Shown here piece by piece: positions 60,130 through 64,000 of a stretch of 64,000 nt of DNA. Position numbers and translations under genes: made by a program. The notes under the pieces were generated by a model. It ran no database searches. It was not told the DNA's origin and was given only the letters and a program-made list of their open reading frames with translations. Positions within the stretch are counted from its first letter, which is position 1. Each line of letters starts with the position of its first letter. This DNA comes from Tretioscincus oriximinensis (taxonomy: Eukaryota > Chordata > Lepidosauria > Squamata > Gymnophthalmidae). The DNA lies in the NCBI GenBank assembly GCA_022410635.1, contig JAJVDF010000489.1, forward strand, positions 516,453 through 580,452, given 5' to 3'.

Positions 60130-60420
60130 TTGTCATTATCTCAGCTTCTGCAGCTGAGGATTGGGAAGGTGGCTAACATAATTTTAATTTTTGGAAAAGA
60201 CTCAAGGGATGACTGAGGAAATTATAAGTCTGTCAGCTCAACATCCTTTCTGGAGAAGATAGTAAAGACCATTAATGGGGTAACTGCATCTTGACTACTG
60301 AATCATAGTAGCTGCTTCTCAAAAGGATTGGAGAAGAAGAAAACTGGAGACGAGTCCAGAGGACATTTCCTACAAACAAGCATTGCAACATCTGGACTTT
60401 TTAATCTAGGAAAAGGGTGA
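60130..60420 (+). mobile_element. Decayed CR1-type LINE fragment (RT region)
   Basis: GKVANIILIFGK at about 60165-60200 and then NYKSVSSTSFLEKIVK at about 60222-60270 match the 'RVANIIPIFKKG...NYRPVSLTSIPGKLLE' stretch of CR1 RT, with one base change breaking the frame between them. After about 60330 the text resembles a different, more C-terminal part (GCAACATCTGGACTTTTTAATCTAGG, like LGLFNL), so an internal deletion has joined them. Confidence 0.65.
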
Positions 60421-60504
60421 GCATTTTCCCAAAATACTAGAATCAGGGTTACCCAATAATGCTGAAGCCTGGATAAATTAGGGCAAATAAAAACAATTCA
60501 TCAA

Positions 60505-60544
60505 TAATAATAATAATAACAATAATAATAACAATAATAATAAC

Positions 60545-60593
<49 letters not shown>

Positions 60594-60640
60594 GAACCAC
60601 CACCAACACCCACAACAACATCTATTACTACTACTACCAC
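60505..60640 (+). repeat. AAT microsatellite and adjoining triplet run
   Basis: A run of AAT units with occasional AAC from about 60505 to 60592, followed by ACCACC, CAACACCC and ACTACT units to about 60640. On the minus strand it gives a meaningless poly-Ile/Val frame. Confidence 0.95.
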
Positions 60641-61456
60641 ACAAAGTTAAAATTTGAACTTTGCTTCAACAAACTATGGTGTTGAATGGCTTTTAAAAGA
60701 TTTAGACCATTTCGTAGAACTTGAGGCTGTCAGTGACTATAACTTCAGTAATATGTAGTTTGTCTCTGAAGGCCAGCTTCTGGAGTGTGAAAGCAGAATA
60801 AAATGTGTGCTTGTGTCCTGTTGATGGGCTTTCTTTTGTGGTTTGGTGACTGTTGGGGACCATTCTACTGGTCTAGATGATTGGCTACAGATCTGACTGG
60901 CGAGCAGCAAATTTCTTGTATTTCCATATTCTTATGGTTAAAGGCTTCACTAGTGATCCATTCCAGTAGTCGATCTGGAGATCATTGCCTATATTTAGGC
61001 ACTGCTGTTTTCTGTGACTTGATAGTGATGTGTAGTTTTACTGCTGAAAACTGTAAAAGATAGATGTGCATTGTGACGTTCATCTTAGTTAGCAGGCAAT
61101 GCAATGAAACATTTTTTAAATGTTTTTGCAGGTAATTGTTGCTGTTAAATCAAGTGGAGATAACAAGTAGAACTCGTATGAAAGTAAAATGTTTAAAATG
61201 GAAGAGAAACAAAACAACTGGATTGAATGACACAGATTACACCAAACTATGAAGTGGATGAAGAAAAGGATGCCTAGTAAAGAAAGTCCAACAGATTAAC
61301 TACTATTTAATGTGGACAACAGAATATAAATGCAAGATTTAAAGCAATCATGTTTACTTTTTTCTTCTACAGAAACATGTGCAAAGGCCAAGTGATATTA
61401 AAGATCACCTAGGAACAACATTTTGAAAGGTTGATAATGTTAACATTGCTACTGAC
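60641..61456. other. AT-rich sequence, no recognised element
   Basis: No repeat family or exon could be supported. Confidence 0.5.
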
Positions 61457-61776
61457 ATGAAGAAGAAGAAGAAGAAGAAGAACTTGGTTCTTATACCCCG
61501 CTTTTCCTCACCTTTCAAAGGGACTCAAAGTGGCTTACAACGGTATTTTGTCCGAAGGCTTACATTCTATCTTCCCCACCAGGCTGTGGTGGTTTCCATT
61601 TATCTATTTGCAATCAGTTGCAATTTCTTGCAATTCTTGCTTTTGAATAGCTGGGTTGGCTAGAGCTACAGGCTAGTGGAAGGTGCTCACCCCTCCCCAC
61701 GTCCCACACAGGGCTTCGAAACCCCATCTCCCAGGTGAGAGATCGTTTCCTTAGCGACTGAGCCATTTGTGCCGGC
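61457..61776 (-). mobile_element. tRNA-derived SINE, full length
   Basis: The minus-strand head starts near 61776 with TGCCGGCACAAATGGCTCAG, then the B-box GGGGTTTCGAAGCCC near 61715. The body and tail follow the copy at 57248-57565 to GGGGTATAAGAACCAAGTTC and a TTC repeat at 61458-61482. Just beyond the head, a 17-bp word (AAATGATTGAATTATAA) occurs twice, at 61779-61795 and 61814-61830. Confidence 0.88.
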
Positions 61777-62824
61777 ATAAATGATTGAATTATAAATAAA
61801 TATAAATTTAAAAAAATGATTGAATTATAAGACTGCAAACAAGATGCTTCCAGAAGAGGAATTCTGCCAGATGCATATGCTTGCAAGTGCTTTTTGTTTA
61901 TCTGATCTGAATCTACCACTGAATTGATCAGTATCCAGATCATCTCCATTGCACATATATTGGTTTCTTGATCTGTATTTATATCCTTTAATAGTAATTA
62001 AAATTCTTAAATGTCTATTTCCTCTTAATGAATGTTCGTTTTCAAGTCCTATAACATTTTTCCAGCAAGTTAAGGTCAAGCTTTTAAAGCTGGGACCTCA
62101 TGAAGTCTTCTACTGATGGGAAGGAAAGCACACATTCTGTTCATTTATTCCAGTGCTAGTATGTTTTGTCTTTAAATCTGTCAGTTTTAATGTTTAGAAA
62201 CTGTGCCTATATTCATCTTGAATTANTAGGCCCATCAAAGCAAGCTTCCTCTCCCCCCCAGTAAAATCTTCAACAATGCAGGATGTGTTGAGGCAAAACT
62301 GTTTCAAATTAAACTAAATGTCACTCTTTAAGAGTTTTCAAAGCTAATTCAAAGGACTGTCCTGGAGCTTCATTTCAAAGTGATGAAAAATTGGAATCCT
62401 GCTCTTTAATAAATTGTTCTGGGCTACCCAGAAGAGTCTCAGCTTGCATAATACTGAAATAAGTTCAAATATTTGAGTGGAAAAGCTGCATCAGAGCTAC
62501 CTGTCTGTTCTTGTGGACAAGAAGTTGTGATTGTTCTTTTCAATTTTCTCCAAAAGGCTAATGGATCTTTTATTTATTTTCTTATATTTATAAGCTGTCT
62601 TTCTTTGATCACAGAACCAGCACAATACACTGAAGGACAGATCTGATCTTTTTCAGACAAATTGTAGGAGATGATGTGACTGAGCAGATAACTTGAGTAC
62701 AAAGATTCTTTGATACATTCTGAATTGTCAGCCCTGGTTAGATTATATATAGTATTAATTGACACAAAGCTAGTTTATGTTTTTTATAGTAATTTTCTTT
62801 CTCTTTTTCATCCACCCCACTATT
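61777..62824. other. AT-rich sequence, no recognised element
   Basis: Apart from the small duplication at its start, nothing could be supported. N at 62226. Confidence 0.5.
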
Positions 62825-63281
62825 AGAATCATAGAATCATAGAGTTGGAAGGGACCTCCAGGGTCATCTGGGCCAACCACCTGCTTGATGCAGGATTCAT
62901 TAAACCATCCCAGACAGATGACTGTCCAGTCTCTGTTTGAAGACTTCCAGGGAAGGTGAACTCACCACCTCCTGTGGCAAACTGTTCCACTGGCTTATCA
63001 CCCTGACTGTTAGAAAGTTTTTTCTGATATCTAATCTAAATCTACTCCCTTGCAATTTCATTCCGTTGTTTCTAGTCCTTCCATGTGTCAATGAGAACAA
63101 TGTTGATCCCTCTGCTCTGTGACAGTCCTTTACATATTTGTAGACAGCTATCAGGTCTCCTCTCAGTCTTCTCTTTTGCAGACTAAACATCCCCAGATCC
63201 TTTAACCGTTCCTCATAGGACATGGTTTCCAGACCACTCACCATCCTTGTAACTCTCTTTTGTACTTGCACTAGTTTATCA
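62825..63281 (-). mobile_element. CR1 LINE 3' end with intact C-terminal frame
   Basis: The 3' end at 62825 has the ATTCTATG tail words in antisense. On the minus strand a 123-codon frame (62900-63271) covers the ORF2 C-terminus: [20 protein letters not shown], then [20 protein letters not shown] and [19 protein letters not shown] to LPQEVVSSPSLEVFKQRLDSHL. It has no stop before the natural end, so it is younger than most copies here. It is truncated at about 63281, and the junction forms a hairpin. Confidence 0.93.
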
Positions 63282-63303
63282 CTATTGATAAACTAGAGCA
63301 AGT
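63264..63303. repeat. Snap-back hairpin at CR1 truncation point
   Basis: The left arm (63264-63281, within the CR1) and right arm (63286-63303) are 18 bp each with one mismatch around a 4-base loop. The right arm is a reverse copy of CR1 text, closer to the family (ACTTGCTCTAG) than the left arm. Confidence 0.85.
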
Positions 63304-64000
63304 TTAGACTATTTAAACTAGAGCTAGTTTAGACTATTGAGTCTGTGCGCAGATTATTATGGGTGTGAGTGCAGTGGACAAAAATGTAAAGAGGAAAGGA
63401 AGTAGTTGCTCCCTTAAAAACATCAGTGTAGCAGCAGGCAGATGGGAAATGTAATGTTTCATAATACATAAAGTACCTTATAGTCTGTGAAACACACAGC
63501 TAAAGAGCTGGGAATAACAAAATCATGTTGAATGGTTTTGGTTTGAACTAAGAATCAAGAATGAAAAATGAATGCGTTGCAAACTGTGCTTTAGCTATTT
63601 GGCCTGCATATCAGGATGGGCNTGAAGAAATACACTTCTGAATGGCTCCTTTTGTTATCTCCTTAGATGTGTGATTTGGTGATATCAGTGTGGAGATCAT
63701 TCCAGAACAAATGCTTATATTGTAAAAGTAAAATATTAATCTGTGTATCATTGCTATGCTAAAAGTTAAAAAAAGGATTCAGAATGAATGATAGATTTCT
63801 CTAGAGACTTTTGTGTAAGTTTATGTGCATGCAGCACATTAATTGTCCAGGGTCAGCCTTTCTGCTGAAGACAAATACCAGCACATTTGCATCTGACACC
63901 ATTATTTGTCAAATCCTGAAGCTGCTGCTGTTTTTAATCCCCAAACAAAACTGTCTTTATGCCCATATTCACCTTTGCTTTTATTTATTTCTTCCTGTGT
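63304..64000. other. AT-rich sequence, no recognised element
   Basis: A 13-bp word (AGTTTAGACTATT) is repeated at about 63301-63313 and 63328-63340. The last 160 bases are of mixed composition without transposon signs and could be ordinary unique DNA. N at 63622. Confidence 0.5.

Noticed and set aside
60449..60640. Poly-Ile/Val frame resembling a membrane protein
   Set aside because: It is the translation of an AAT microsatellite.

Overview
The window looks like AT-rich, non-coding DNA from a vertebrate nuclear genome, most likely a sauropsid and probably a squamate reptile. This rests on the repeats. There are many CR1/L3-type LINE fragments whose 3' ends carry short TTCTTATG- or ATTCTATG-like repeats, one long L2-type LINE, Penelope-like tails, tRNA-headed SINEs with L2-like tails and one MIR-like SINE. 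The species call is inference. I found no convincing host protein-coding exon, rRNA, tRNA gene or CRISPR array. The window is probably an intron or a gene desert. Single N characters are scattered through it and look like ambiguous or heterozygous positions rather than gaps.

Layout: 0-5 kb holds a purine tract and two CR1 fragments. 6.0-6.54 kb is a GC-richer cassette of nested palindromes. 9-26 kb is mostly unannotated AT-rich DNA with Penelope tails (9.3, 15.7, 20.5, 25.3 kb), L2 tails, CR1 fragments and a decayed RTE-like LINE (about 16-17.1 kb). 26.2-29.5 kb is one long, decayed L2-type LINE on the minus strand, with endonuclease and reverse transcriptase motifs still readable. 29.9 kb has a MIR-like SINE. 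31.2-36.0 kb holds two Penelope-like copies in the same orientation, with a 5'-truncated CR1 between them. 36.6-43.7 kb has more CR1 and SINE pieces and a 38.4 kb hairpin. 47.3-47.7 kb is a three-unit tandem array in which each unit carries a CTCF-like motif. 48-53 kb is mostly unique sequence.

The most unusual feature is at 53.66-55.14 kb. A GC- and CpG-rich segment of 1354 bp lies in AT-rich DNA between two identical 66-bp direct repeats. Read on the minus strand it resembles a promoter (ETS, CRE-like and TATA-like motifs), then a strong splice donor, a short repeat array, and the start of an open frame rich in Arg-Gly that breaks at the junction. It could be a mobile promoter or the 5' end of an unrecognised retroelement, or an assembly artefact. 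Further on are nested SINEs (57.2-57.7 kb), a palindrome of about 675 bp (58.5-59.2 kb), CR1 fragments, a triplet microsatellite (60.5 kb), another SINE (61.5 kb) and a CR1 3' end with a snap-back hairpin at its truncation point (62.8-63.3 kb).

The features do not work together as a gene set. The window is a record of successive transposon insertions, with a few candidate regulatory segments.
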